Shown here piece by piece: positions 18,517-27,865 of a stretch of 64,000 nt of DNA. The notes under the pieces were generated by a model. That model did not search any database. It saw only the letters and a list, made by a program, of their open reading frames with translations, and was not told the origin of the DNA. Both the position numbers and the translations under genes were made by a program. Origin of the DNA: Roseiconus lacunae (GTDB lineage: Bacteria; Planctomycetota; Planctomycetia; Pirellulales; Pirellulaceae); the NCBI RefSeq assembly GCF_008312935.1, contig NZ_VSZO01000001.1, forward strand, positions 1,488,001 to 1,552,000. The letters are read 5' to 3'. Positions within the stretch are counted from its first letter, which is position 1. Every line of letters begins with the position of its first letter.

Positions 18517-18738
18517 TCATCGCTGCCGTTGCGCTGCTGTGATCCGGATCATCCGTTACCAAGCTTCCTACGCCGAGGGAAAGGATCGGTTCTGCTCAGT
18601 CGAGCGTCGATCTGACCGATCGTCGCTCGATGATTCCTCCCGTCTCGCGCTCCGGCAACACTCAATCGCCTCGCCGATAACGGTAGCATGCCAACTACAA
18701 AATAGACAAAACGACTTAACGAGTCCTGACACCTTTTT
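18517..18738 (+). repeat. diverged ~220-bp intergenic repeat, copy 1
   Basis: Aligns along its length with 19741-19956. Shared blocks include GCTG/GCAGCCG then GATCATCC, CTCAGTCG, the GACCGATC/CACCGATC region, and at the end a well conserved block CGACTTAAYGAGTCCTGACA followed by CCTTT. The copies are in direct orientation and flank a single orphan gene at 19054. Confidence 0.6.
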
Positions 18739-19053
18739 CCGGCTGCGTTCGACGTCGTTTAACGCGGTGGTGTTCCCTGCGTACTTCCAATTCGCAACGA
18801 CATGATTGATCGTTGTTTTTCCGGCTTGACAGAAAATCGCGATGTAAGCTGTTGGCACACCGAACGCAAACAGCCAACCCCGGGCATGAGGGCATACCCT
18901 AAACCAGACCAAGATTGAACAACTCGTAGTGTCAGTGGACGAGTGATGCGATGTGAGATTGTTCGCGAGTGTTGGGGGTGGTTGCAAGAGCAGCGGTGCC
19001 AAGATTACGAAGTAAGAACACAACGTCGGACAACAGCTCTCGGAGCCATCGCT

Positions 19054-19623
19054 ATGCCCATAAGACTCGCGAGCACTTTATCGATTTCGCCACAAGAAAT
19101 GGCGGATCAGATGGCGCAATCAGCCGAATACGATCAGACGACGCAGCGTCTGTACAAGGCGATGATTAAGTATGGTCTGATGTTGAAAGATACGCAAAAC
19201 TCATCAAGCACCGACCGTAGCACGGCGAAGCAACAACTGTCACTTGCATGTGGTTGTTGGGTCGCGTCTCTGGAGTTCTTTTTGAGGTTACAGCAATGTA
19301 CGCGGCGTATTCCAGAAGAATTTCTCGATATCTACGATAAGGCGTGGGAGGTATTTCGCCCACGGTCTCACTGGCACTCTTGGGCGGCTCGAGAGCCTTG
19401 GTTGATTGCGCCTTATGACTCCACCTACTGCGGCGTGCATGCGTTTAGGGTTCCACAACACCATTGGTGGCCTGGCAGAAATAGCCTTCGGGTTTTGCTC
19501 GCTCCGCAGGAGGCAACCCCGACCTTCGTCGTGGGATACAATCGCGTCTACGATGAACTGATCGCTCTTCCGAGGGTCAGAGAACAGGTAAAGCTGCGGA
19601 GGCTATCGCCGGTCGGCGGCTAA
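19054..19623 (+). CDS. hypothetical protein between repeat copies, 189 aa
   Basis: A soluble protein with no recognised family. The N-terminal third is helical (ISPQEMADQMAQSAEYDQTT), the middle has LACGCWVASLEFFLRLQQC, and the C-terminal half is rich in aromatic residues (RPRSHWHSWAAREPWL; VPQHHWWPGRNSL). ATG 19054 is preferred; the frame is open further upstream to 18943. It is enclosed by two diverged copies of a ~220-bp repeat, which suggests it was acquired or moved with them. Confidence 0.5.
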   Translation: MPIRLASTLSISPQEMADQMAQSAEYDQTTQRLYKAMIKYGLMLKDTQNSSSTDRSTAKQQLSLACGCWVASLEFFLRLQQCTRRIPEEFLDIYDKAWEVFRPRSHWHSWAAREPWLIAPYDSTYCGVHAFRVPQHHWWPGRNSLRVLLAPQEATPTFVVGYNRVYDELIALPRVREQVKLRRLSPVGG

Positions 19624-19740
19624 CGGTTGGGCCGCGCGACTTTCTGTCAGTCTTTAGCACTGGCCCCCGGTTTCGGCGCATCACGGAAGACTCCACTTCT
19701 ATCACAAGCGAATATCATTCACTTGTGGCCGGCAGCGATT

Positions 19741-19956
19741 TCATCGCAGCCGCTTCACTGATGTGATTTGGATCATCCTTCACGATGCTTCTATCGCCTC
19801 GGACACGATCCGTCCCGCTCAGTCGCATGTCGACCTCACCGATCACCGGTCGATGGTCTCGCTGTCCACCCCACGTCGTTCGTCTCGCCGGTAAGGGTAG
19901 CGTGTCGACCACACTGCAATATAGACACAACGACTTAATGAGTCCTGACACCTTTA
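19741..19956 (+). repeat. diverged ~220-bp intergenic repeat, copy 2
   Basis: Direct-orientation relative of 18517-18738. It ends in the same CGACTTAATGAGTCCTGACA block. The copies have many substitutions and small gaps, so the duplication is old or the element belongs to a dispersed family. Confidence 0.6.
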
Positions 19957-20348
19957 TCATCTGCCGAGGATCGACTGATGCTTTTATCTGTCACTGGCAA
20001 ATACAGCGTGTCGAAAGCGGCCGGCACGCGAGGCATCGTGGCTGGTGTCTTCTTGCGATTCGTTGCCCCGTCTTGCGTGGTTTGCACCGTTGAGTCAACC
20101 GAATCTGAGGTTGCGGAGGTTCGGTCACCACGAAGGACACGGAGAGCACCAAGAATGGATCGAGGTGCTGTAGGGGGTGTGTAGGGGGGCTCGAAATGAA
20201 ACGCGTCACTGGTCTGGCAGCGATAAAAATCGGTCGTCAGCGTCACGGGCAGTAGGCGGGTGCCAGGCGCCGAACGATTTAAGCCTGAGATTCAAACTGA
20301 TGAACTGAAAAACGACGTCGGCTGGGGAAATCAAGGCGCATTCCGAGG
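19957..20348. other. gene-free region between repeats
   Basis: No supportable gene. At about 20127-20155 the phrase CACCACGAAGGACACGGAGA appears, an inverted relative of the CTTGGCGTCCTTCGTGGTTC end of the 320-bp repeat that follows. Confidence 0.4.
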
Positions 20349-20668
20349 GCGATTGCGCACCGAGAAGTAGCGGTCAAAAAGGAACGCAGAGACGCAAGGT
20401 CGCAATGACGCAAAGCTGCGCAACCCAGCTGGATCCTTTGCGCCCCTGCGTCGTAGCGCTTTTGCGTTTCATAAAACTGCCTTTCAGGCAAACGCCTGTT
20501 GCCCATCGGACTGACTTGGCATTCACCAACACGCCCTAAGTCAACACGCAACGTCAAACGATGAACGATGGTATCATCGCGCTGAATCGCTGAGTCGGAC
20601 GATTTGTCTTCGCAGCCCTTCCGCCTTTGTGCTCATGGCGTCCTTCTTGGTTCAGTCATTGCCCCCGA
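20349..20668 (+). repeat. 320-bp direct duplication, copy A
   Basis: Matches 21897-22216 at a constant offset of 1548 with no gaps and about 7 differences by eye (about 98% identity). It contains GGAACGCAGAGACGCAAGGT and an internal partial inverted match, CTTTGCGCCCCTGCGTC. The two copies bracket the minus-strand gene at 20873-21718. Confidence 0.92.
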
Positions 20669-20872
20669 CCGGCGAATGCTGTGCAAAATGCGAATCCACG
20701 AGATACACGACTGCCCTCTGTGCCAAGATACGTGAGACAACCTCTGAGTTGTTTTGAATGTTGGGGGCACGGAGCAGGCCAGCGTAGCGGATGGATTTTG
20801 CTGGCCGGGATAAAGAGTTGGGTAGAGTAAAGGCTTGGCTATAAAGTTGGCTGTAAACTTCCAGCTTGCGAT

Positions 20873-21718
20873 TCAGTTGCTTCGCTTGGTCTCGTCGAGT
20901 TCAATTGGATAGGGAACCGGTTTTTCCCAGTGGTGGCGGTAGCCGTCGTGGATCCCTGGGCCGTCGACTCGGGCGACTTCGAAGACGGTTGCTCCTCCGC
21001 GTGTGGCTTGAAGCTCATATCCGGTGAGTCGCGATATACCGCATCGGAAACTGATGCTGCCGTTTTCGCGAATGACTTCGACGAGCACGATCGCTTCCGG
21101 GTTCGTCCCTTGCGCAAACCCAAAGATCGCGCCATCGATCACGCTCGATGCTTCCGACGTATATCGATACAGCGGTCGCGGCATGAGTCTCAATTGATAA
21201 AGTTCACCTCCGTCTTCCCCCCAGCGATCGCTGATCGTGAATCCTTCGGCCAATTGCCGCATCTCGATCAGACGCCCACTCGCCGAAAGATTCAGGCGGG
21301 GAGTCTTGTTGACAGAGACTTCTTTTAGGTCAGGCTGCCGAGGCGTCCAGGTCGACTGATTGGGGTGTTTTAAAATAAGGTCCGGTGCAAGGATAACGGT
21401 CGATTCAACATAATGCTTCTTTCTGTCGTTGAGGTGGCATTTCGAGATCGCTGCCGGCAGGCCGTCGATCGTCCACAAGAAGACTCCGCCGTTGGCACCA
21501 CTGATCGGGTTCGCCCAACGAATGATCGGGTCGGTCCGCAGCGCACAGAAGGCGCGGTCCTCTTTGCGAGCCATCTGGTGAGCTTGCTGACGTTTGACCA
21601 GGTACGATAAGTGCTGATCTGGCTTTGTCGTCTCTTCGGCCGACATTGGAGTTGGGGGGAAAAGCCCGATCAGTAATAGAAACGCCGCCGACCGAAACTT
21701 GGTGCCTGGACTACGCAT
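20873..21718 (-). CDS. secreted protein, paralog of 24323-25123, unknown function
   Basis: A 281-aa exported protein with a signal peptide (about residues 1-27, ending TPMSA-EE). The body shares an ordered set of blocks with the protein at 24323-25123: PIIRWANP-x-GGVFLW near residue 67, RLIEMRQLAEGFTI near 150, LRLMPRPLYRY near 177 and AIFGFAQGTNPEAIVLVE near 200. The blocks are all beta-rich and suggest one globular domain. Family function unknown. It is preceded by a promoter containing a 17-bp perfect palindrome that is also found before its paralog. ATG 21718 has an AGAGG site upstream. Confidence 0.82.
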   Translation of the reverse strand: MRSPGTKFRSAAFLLLIGLFPPTPMSAEETTKPDQHLSYLVKRQQAHQMARKEDRAFCALRTDPIIRWANPISGANGGVFLWTIDGLPAAISKCHLNDRKKHYVESTVILAPDLILKHPNQSTWTPRQPDLKEVSVNKTPRLNLSASGRLIEMRQLAEGFTISDRWGEDGGELYQLRLMPRPLYRYTSEASSVIDGAIFGFAQGTNPEAIVLVEVIRENGSISFRCGISRLTGYELQATRGGATVFEVARVDGPGIHDGYRHHWEKPVPYPIELDETKRSN

Positions 21719-21749
21719 GATCCGGAATGCCTCTTTGGGGTTTTTCTTT

Positions 21750-21777
21750 AATATAAGACGGCGTGTCTTAATTGCAA
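21750..21777 (-). promoter_or_regulatory. promoter with palindromic operator before the 20873 gene
   Basis: On the minus strand: TTGCAA (21777-21772), a 16-nt spacer, then TATATT (21755-21750), a good sigma-70-type promoter ending about 31 nt before the ATG. The perfect palindrome TAAGACGGCGTGTCTTA occupies 21754-21770, filling the spacer and touching the -10 box. A repressor bound there would block RNA polymerase. Confidence 0.65.
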
Positions 21778-21896
21778 GTTTTGGGGCATTGGGCAGTCGA
21801 TAAGCGAGTCGGCGTATGACGCCGACTCGTGGCGTTCGATCGGCACACGAAATTCAGTTTACCTAGCGACCTTATCAGCTGAAAAGCAACGCGAGC

Positions 21897-22216
21897 GCGA
21901 TTGGGCACCGAGAAGTAGCGGTCAAAAAGGAACGCAGAGACGCAAGGTCGCAATGACGCAAAGCTGCGCAACCCAGCTGGATCCTTTGCGCCCCTGCGTC
22001 GTAGCGCTTTTGCGTTTCATAAAACTGCCTTTCAGGCAAACGCCTGTTGCCCATCGGACTGACTTGGCATTCACCAACACGCCCTAAGTCAACACGCAAC
22101 GTCAAACGACGAACGATGGTATCATCGCGCTGAAACGCTGAGTCGGACGATTTGTCTTCGCAGCCCTTCCGCCTTCGTGCTCTTGGCGTCCTTCGTGGTT
22201 CAGTCAATGCCCCCGA
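21897..22216 (+). repeat. 320-bp direct duplication, copy B
   Basis: Near-identical to 20349-20668 (about 7 mismatches, no gaps). This copy ends about 290 nt before the sulfatase start codon and makes the sulfatase frame appear longer than it is. Confidence 0.92.
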
Positions 22217-22506
22217 TCGTCGTGCCTGATCGCCACCACGATTCACCGTGGCGATGCGAAAGTTTCGTTTGCTGGGACGTCTTCACTTTGCAGAACGACG
22301 GTCCATCGTACGAGTCAAAGCCGGCGATGGCTGAACTTGACCGGCGCGAGCATTGGACGCAAGCCATAGACCGGGTGCGATTCATGGCAGTGATGTCGGT
22401 TGCCGATCGCAGCGACGAAGTCGGCAGATGTCGCTACAATGGGCTGAGCTTGAACTACTCCATAGCCCTCCCGCCTCTTGTATTTGCACCCGAGTTGAGT
22501 CACCAG

Positions 22507-24111
22507 ATGTTGCACCGGATCTATTTGTTCACATTGTTTCTGTCGATCCTGACTTCGGGATGGAGTTTTGCTGCCGAACGCAACTCGCGACCCAACATTA
22601 TCTTCATCTTCTCCGATGATCACGCGGAGCATGCGATTTCAGCATATGGTTCGAAGGTCAACCAAACGCCACACCTCGACCGGCTTGCCGGCGAAGGGGC
22701 AAGGTTTACGAATTCGTTCGTCACCAATTCGATCTGTACTCCCAGTCGCGCGACGCTGCTGACGGGCCAGTATTCGCATTTAAATGGCGTGCCGGTTTTC
22801 AATCGGTTTGACGCATCGCGTGACACGGTGGCCAAGCATCTGCAAGCCGGCGGTTATCACACCGGCATGATTGGCAAATGGCACTTGGGGTCGGACCCCG
22901 TTGGTTTTGATCGTTGGATTGTTTTGCCAGGCCAGGGGGCTTATTGGAATCCGACGTTTCTTGTCCCCGGGCATAAGCTGAACATTGAAGGTCATTGCAC
23001 AGATGTCACGACCGATTTGGGGATCGAGTTCCTGAAGACGCGACCGGAGGGTAAGCCTTTCTTTCTAATGTTGCATCAGAAGGCACCTCACCGTGCCTGG
23101 GAGCCCGATGAGCGAAATAAGGCTCGCTTCAAAGATCAAGTGATCCCCGAACCAGATACTCTGTGGGATGACTACGCTACTCGCCCCGCTGCGTTACCGG
23201 AAAACGAGCAAACCGTTGCGAACGATTTGACCCGTCGTGATTTAAAATTGGAGCCACCTGCGGAATTGAAAGGTCGCGAGCGAAATCAGTGGTTGCGAGT
23301 CAAGCCGACCGAAGTCACCGTCGAGGGCAAGAAACTAACAGGCGTGGAACTCGTCAAGTGGAAGTACCAACGCTACATGCAGGATTATCTTGCTTGCGTG
23401 CAAGGAGTTGATGACGGTGTGGGCAGAGTGCTCGATTACCTTGATGAAGCGGACTTGGCGGACAACACCATCGTCATTTACTCGGCGGACAATGGTTGGT
23501 ATCTCGGTGATTTGGGGATGTACGACAAGCGATTCATGTATGAACCCGGTTTGCGAGTTCCGTTAATCGCGCGTGGGCCTGGAATTAAATCGGGAAGCAC
23601 TCCGGCACAGTTCGTAGCCAACATCGATTTGGCTCCTACGTTTCTCGACCTCGCGGGACTGCCGATCCCATCGTTTATGCAGGGGCGAACGCTGGCGCCT
23701 TTGTTGCGAGGCGAATCGCCTGATGATTGGCGCGAGTCGGTCTACTATCGCTACTACCATGACCCCGGGCACCACAACACACGGGCCCACTACGGAGTGC
23801 GGACGAAGAGTCATAAGCTGATTTATTACTGGAACAAAGACGCTTACGAGATGTTCGACATCGTCAATGATCCGGCGGAACAGCACAATCTGTTGTTCCC
23901 CGATGATGAACCAAAAACGCCTGAGGTTGTGGCGAAGTTTGAAGAACTGAAAGCGGAACTCGCAAGGCTTCAAGGAGAGTTCAATGACGATGGCAAGTAC
24001 GCCGATCCGGCGACATGGCCCAAAGGAAGTTCCGATGGCCCGTTCCCTCACCAGCCGCTGGGCGGTAAAAGCGTGGCGGAAGCCATCGAGCTGTCGCATG
24101 AAAGCGACTGA
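22507..24111 (+). CDS. secreted sulfatase (N-acetylglucosamine-6-sulfatase / mucin-desulfating type)
   Basis: A 534-aa type I sulfatase. A signal peptide covers about residues 1-23 (cleavage near SFA-AER). Metal-binding Asp residues are in IIFIFSDDH (31-39), the formylglycine site is C77-T-P-S-R81, followed by LLTGQYSHLNGV. IGKWHLG, MLHQKAPHRAW and YSADNGWYLGDLG complete the active site. The overall look is closest to bacterial GlcNAc-6-sulfatase-like enzymes. The true start is ATG 22507, where the signal peptide begins. The open frame extends upstream to 22177, into the 320-bp repeat. It lies between two paralogous secreted proteins on the opposite strand. Confidence 0.93.
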   Translation: MLHRIYLFTLFLSILTSGWSFAAERNSRPNIIFIFSDDHAEHAISAYGSKVNQTPHLDRLAGEGARFTNSFVTNSICTPSRATLLTGQYSHLNGVPVFNRFDASRDTVAKHLQAGGYHTGMIGKWHLGSDPVGFDRWIVLPGQGAYWNPTFLVPGHKLNIEGHCTDVTTDLGIEFLKTRPEGKPFFLMLHQKAPHRAWEPDERNKARFKDQVIPEPDTLWDDYATRPAALPENEQTVANDLTRRDLKLEPPAELKGRERNQWLRVKPTEVTVEGKKLTGVELVKWKYQRYMQDYLACVQGVDDGVGRVLDYLDEADLADNTIVIYSADNGWYLGDLGMYDKRFMYEPGLRVPLIARGPGIKSGSTPAQFVANIDLAPTFLDLAGLPIPSFMQGRTLAPLLRGESPDDWRESVYYRYYHDPGHHNTRAHYGVRTKSHKLIYYWNKDAYEMFDIVNDPAEQHNLLFPDDEPKTPEVVAKFEELKAELARLQGEFNDDGKYADPATWPKGSSDGPFPHQPLGGKSVAEAIELSHESD

Positions 24112-24147
24112 TCGTGTCAAGGCATGCATTTGCGGGAACACAGCCCC

Positions 24148-24219
24148 GTGGGCACCCGGTTTTGGTGGGCACCCGGTTTTGGTGGGCGCCGGTTTTAGTG
24201 GGCGCCGGTTTTGGTGGGC
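24148..24219 (+). repeat. tandem repeat, four ~17-bp units
   Basis: Four consecutive versions of a CCCGGTTTTGGTGGGCA / GCCGGTTTTGGTGGGC unit, 16-18 bp each, just after the sulfatase stop. One unit has TTTTAG instead of TTTTGG. Translated it gives a repetitive VLVG/FWWA text, but there is no sign that it is a gene. Confidence 0.8.
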
Positions 24220-24322
24220 CAGCTATGAGGGCCCCGCTGGGAAGAGCCTTGTTAGGGAGGGCTAGGCCTATGCAAATGCGTTCGGTCCAAGGTTGACGAC
24301 CGGGAAAACGTGATCGTGGCGT

Positions 24323-25123
24323 TTACTGCTCGCCGTCCTGGAAAACGTATTTCGTGTAGGGCTCGCTTCCCGATTTCATGGTGGCGCGATCCAGACGCTC
24401 GACACGCCAGACTTCGGCGCTGTCGTACCTTGCTATCGTCGGCAAGAAATTCGACCGGGCGAATGAGTAATGCAGTTTGCTAATGCCATCTTCGTCGCGA
24501 AATTCAAGAAGCAAGAAAGCTTCCGGATCCGTTCCTCTTGCAAAGGCGAACAGTGTACCTTGGACTGCGTTCCCTACCGGTTGATCAAAGTGGTAAAGGG
24601 GCTGGGAGAGCAGCCTCAACTGATCGACAGAGCCATCTTTGTCGATGAGCTCTAGCGTGAACTTCTTTGCGATCAACCGCATTTGGGTCAGGCGCTGAGT
24701 CGTTGTTCTGCCGCCCGACGGAGCTTTGGGGACGGGCTTCCACTGAACACCAGGTTTGGAACACCGCCAATCGTTCTGCCCTGCGCGAGTTCCCACGATG
24801 GGGTCTATCGATAGGGACTGGAACTCGTGTGTGCTGTGGGTGTAGGGGCGATACCATTTGTAGATCGATGCGATCGCGCCCGGCCTTCCACGATCCGACC
24901 AGAGGTATACACCACCGTAGATCTCTCCGTTCTCGGGGTCGGTCCAAGTCAAGACCGGTTCTTGACGCAACGTGAGCGAGGTTTCGCCTGCCTGGATTGT
25001 GTAGGAAGCCGCGAGCTTTGTTGCAAGCTTGGTGAACCGCGCCGCCGCATCCTCACCGTCTGCCGCTAGACCGCGGCAACAGGGAACCAGCATCAAAGCC
25101 GCGACCAAAAGACGACAGATCAT
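24323..25123 (-). CDS. secreted protein, paralog of 20873-21718, unknown function
   Basis: A 266-aa exported protein with a signal peptide (about residues 1-21, ending RGLAA). It shares ordered blocks with the gene at 20873: PVLTWTDP-x-GGVYLW, RLTQMRLIAKKFTLE, LRLLSQPLYHF and TLFAFARGTDPEAFLLLEF. ATG 25123 is chosen because the signal peptide starts there; the frame is open to 25201 and would run over the palindromic operator. The matching promoter architecture suggests co-regulation with its paralog. It is convergent with the sulfatase. Confidence 0.82.
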   Translation of the reverse strand: MICRLLVAALMLVPCCRGLAADGEDAAARFTKLATKLAASYTIQAGETSLTLRQEPVLTWTDPENGEIYGGVYLWSDRGRPGAIASIYKWYRPYTHSTHEFQSLSIDPIVGTRAGQNDWRCSKPGVQWKPVPKAPSGGRTTTQRLTQMRLIAKKFTLELIDKDGSVDQLRLLSQPLYHFDQPVGNAVQGTLFAFARGTDPEAFLLLEFRDEDGISKLHYSFARSNFLPTIARYDSAEVWRVERLDRATMKSGSEPYTKYVFQDGEQ

Positions 25124-25163
25124 TGAGTCACCCGGGGAGTCGTGGGATAAAAAAGGAATTATC

Positions 25164-25192
25164 AAGATAAGACATCGCGTCTTAAATTGCAA
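25164..25192 (-). promoter_or_regulatory. promoter with palindromic operator before the 24323 gene
   Basis: On the minus strand: TTGCAA (25192-25187), a 17-nt spacer, then TATCTT (25169-25164), about 40 nt before the ATG. The perfect palindrome TAAGACATCGCGTCTTA covers 25168-25184. The arms TAAGAC/GTCTTA and 5-nt gap are identical to the operator at 21754-21770, while the central 5 nt differ, as expected for a dimeric repressor site. Confidence 0.65.
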
Positions 25193-25475
25193 GGTTTTCA
25201 TCCGACCGCGACCTCCAGGCTTCGATGCAACGCAACCGGGACGATTGAAAGAGACTCAAGTTCTGTTCCAGCTTGACCGACGGGGGGCGAGGTGCTCGCC
25301 TCGCTCAAAGAAGTCAGGTCTCGCGGGTGGACGAATCGGTTTGAAAAATGGCGGAAGAATGGATCGGCGTCAGAGCCATCAAGTAGGATGGAAGGTCATC
25401 CCGCCAGGCCTGCAACCGGCACGTCGGCTCAACGGGCGCCGTGACTTTCGTCAAACTTAAATCGAACCAGGTCGA

Positions 25476-27854
25476 ATGCAGTTCTTGATTAAACCGATCT
25501 CACTTCCGCTGGCTCTTTTCTTGGCGCTCTGCTTCATCGATCGATGTGGAGTCAGCGCGACCGAGGTCCCCGGCGACGTGTCAGCGTTTCTCGAACAGCA
25601 CTGTATTGATTGTCACAGTGGCGACGAGCCGGATGGAGACCTCGATCTTACGACGCTAGGTTTCGAGCTTGATGATCTAAAAACTAGGCAGCGATGGTTG
25701 CGAGCCCACGATCGGGTTCATGCCAAAGAGATGCCGCCGGATGACGCGATGACTTTAACGTCCGAGCAACGGATGACGTTCACACGAGCCCTCTCGCGGT
25801 CGATCGTGCGCGCCGAAGCCGGACACAATGATGTCGTCTTGAGACGTTTGAACAAACACGAATATCAAAACACGGTGCGCGATTTGTTCGACACCGATGT
25901 GATCGTGCATGGTTTACCCGACGATTCGTCGACCAATGGCTTCGATACGGTCGGCGAGGGGCTAGCGGTATCTGCGGAAGCGATGACCGCCTACCTCGCT
26001 GCCGCCGACCAAGTTTTGGATGCCGTCTTCGGTCCTAAAGAAAAGCCAAAAGCGATCCACCATGAAACCAATTTGCTTGATCAAGTGGATTGGCGCGGCC
26101 GACCGATGGACCAGCAGATCGGAAAGATGTTTCGGCAAACCGACGATGGGCTGGTGGTGTTTCAGTCTGGTTATTGCCCCACGCACCTTGTCAATTTTTC
26201 TCGCTTGCGAGCCCCCGCCGGGACGTATCGCGGAACGTTGAAAGTCCGTGCGGTCCAAAGCGAAAACCCGGTGACATTGCGGATCTACGGCGGCGATACG
26301 ATCGTCAATCGTCGTGAACAGCATCTGGTCGGATACTACGACGTTCCCCCAGGCGACTGGACAACGATCGAGTTCACGGACCGCTTGCTCGAAGCTGGCG
26401 GTACGTTCCATCCCAAATGTTATGCGACCCGAGACACACGAAAAGACGCGGACACATGGCCCCACCCCGGCATCGAGATCGGCGACATCACCATCGAAGG
26501 TCCACTCGAACCATGGCCTCCGGTTTCGAGGACGAAGCTTCTCGGCGAAATCGACGTGACGTCCGCCAACCAAGCGGACGCCCGAACGGTGTTGCGGCGA
26601 TTGTTGCCAAAAGCCTTTCGCCGACCGATCGATGACGACGATCTGAAAAGCTATCTGGAACTGTACCAATCAAGTGTCACCACAGGACAGTCATTTGAAT
26701 CGGCACTTCGCGTCGCGATCAAAGCGGTCTTGTGTTCACCAGAGTTTCTCTTCTTGATCGAGCCGGGAGAGTCGCAAATCGATTCGTACGCCCTCGCCTC
26801 ACGACTCTCCTACTTTCTTTGGGGCTCGATGCCAGACGAAACGCTTTTTTCGCTGGCCGCAAACGGTTCACTGTCAAATCCCCGGGTTCTATGGGGCCAA
26901 GTCGAGCGAATGCTGAACTCGCCGCGTGCGGCCAGACTGACGAAAGGCTTCACCGGGCAGTGGCTCGATCTACGTGAAATTGATTTCACGCAACCGGATG
27001 CGAATCTGTATCCTGAATTCGATGAACTGCTTCGAGTCTCGATGATTCGAGAAACCGAATTGTTCTTCGAAGAGATCCTCAAGAATGACTTGAGCTTGGT
27101 CAACTTTGTCGATTCTGAATTCACTTTCCTCAATGAACGACTTGCCCGTCACTACGGGATCGATGAAATCCATGGTCAGGCATTCCGCAAGGTCCAGTTA
27201 CCTGATGACAGCCAACGCGGCGGTCTGCTGACGCAAGCCAGCGTGTTGAAGGTGACGGCCAATGGGACATCGACCTCGCCGGTTTTGCGTGGCGTTTGGA
27301 TTTTGGAGAATATCTTGGGAACACCGACGCCGCCACCACCGGACAGCGTCGGCTCGATCGAACCGGATATTCGCGGTGCGACGACGATTCGTGAGCAACT
27401 AATCAAACACCGAGACATCGAATCGTGTGCCGCTTGCCATCGCCGGATCGACCCTCCCGGATTCGCGCTCGAATGTTTCGATCCGATCGGCGGCTATCGT
27501 CATGAATACCGAACGATGGCAACCGAGGGTCGGCGGCCGAAACTCAAGCAAGCACCGTTCACGTACAATTGGGTTCGTTATCGTTTGGGGCAAGACGTCG
27601 ATTCCACGGCGGTGATGCCGAACGGAATGACGATCACTGACATAACGAGTTTTCGAAACGCTTTGGCAAGCGATCCCGATCGATTGACGACTAACCTTGC
27701 CGAACAACTGTTGACGTATGCCATAGGACGCAAGCTTGGCTTCAGCGATCGTCCTCTGGTTGATCAAATCGTAACGCAAACACGTGAACGACACTATGGT
27801 TTTCGTTCACTCGTTCACGCGGTCGTCCAGAGCCCCGCCTTTCAACAACCTTAG
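25476..27854 (+). CDS. planctomycete c-type cytochrome protein (PSCyt1, DUF1587/1592/1588/1585)
   Basis: A 792-aa exported protein. A signal peptide (about 1-28) is followed by a c-heme motif C43-I-D-C46-H47 in the PSCyt1 domain. Then come DUF1587 (RLNKHEYQNTVRDLF, about 128-142), a carbohydrate-binding-like middle (about 210-350), DUF1592 (SRLSYFLWGSMPDETLF), DUF1588 (QASVLKVTANGTSTSPVLRG, ending in C-A-A-C-H) and DUF1585 at the C-terminus (LLTYAIGRKLGFSDR). These proteins are typical of planctomycetes and are thought to act in extracellular polysaccharide or other redox metabolism; no reaction is proven. It is followed after 11 nt by the DUF1552 gene. Confidence 0.93.
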   Translation: MQFLIKPISLPLALFLALCFIDRCGVSATEVPGDVSAFLEQHCIDCHSGDEPDGDLDLTTLGFELDDLKTRQRWLRAHDRVHAKEMPPDDAMTLTSEQRMTFTRALSRSIVRAEAGHNDVVLRRLNKHEYQNTVRDLFDTDVIVHGLPDDSSTNGFDTVGEGLAVSAEAMTAYLAAADQVLDAVFGPKEKPKAIHHETNLLDQVDWRGRPMDQQIGKMFRQTDDGLVVFQSGYCPTHLVNFSRLRAPAGTYRGTLKVRAVQSENPVTLRIYGGDTIVNRREQHLVGYYDVPPGDWTTIEFTDRLLEAGGTFHPKCYATRDTRKDADTWPHPGIEIGDITIEGPLEPWPPVSRTKLLGEIDVTSANQADARTVLRRLLPKAFRRPIDDDDLKSYLELYQSSVTTGQSFESALRVAIKAVLCSPEFLFLIEPGESQIDSYALASRLSYFLWGSMPDETLFSLAANGSLSNPRVLWGQVERMLNSPRAARLTKGFTGQWLDLREIDFTQPDANLYPEFDELLRVSMIRETELFFEEILKNDLSLVNFVDSEFTFLNERLARHYGIDEIHGQAFRKVQLPDDSQRGGLLTQASVLKVTANGTSTSPVLRGVWILENILGTPTPPPPDSVGSIEPDIRGATTIREQLIKHRDIESCAACHRRIDPPGFALECFDPIGGYRHEYRTMATEGRRPKLKQAPFTYNWVRYRLGQDVDSTAVMPNGMTITDITSFRNALASDPDRLTTNLAEQLLTYAIGRKLGFSDRPLVDQIVTQTRERHYGFRSLVHAVVQSPAFQQP

Positions 27855-27865
27855 GTTCATTCGAT

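Noticed and set aside
22177-22506. N-terminal extension of the sulfatase frame
   Set aside because: It begins inside the 320-bp duplication, while a normal signal peptide starts at ATG 22507.
24114-24296. 60-codon frame across the 17-bp tandem repeat
   Set aside because: The repetitive VLVG/FWWA text is a by-product of the tandem units.
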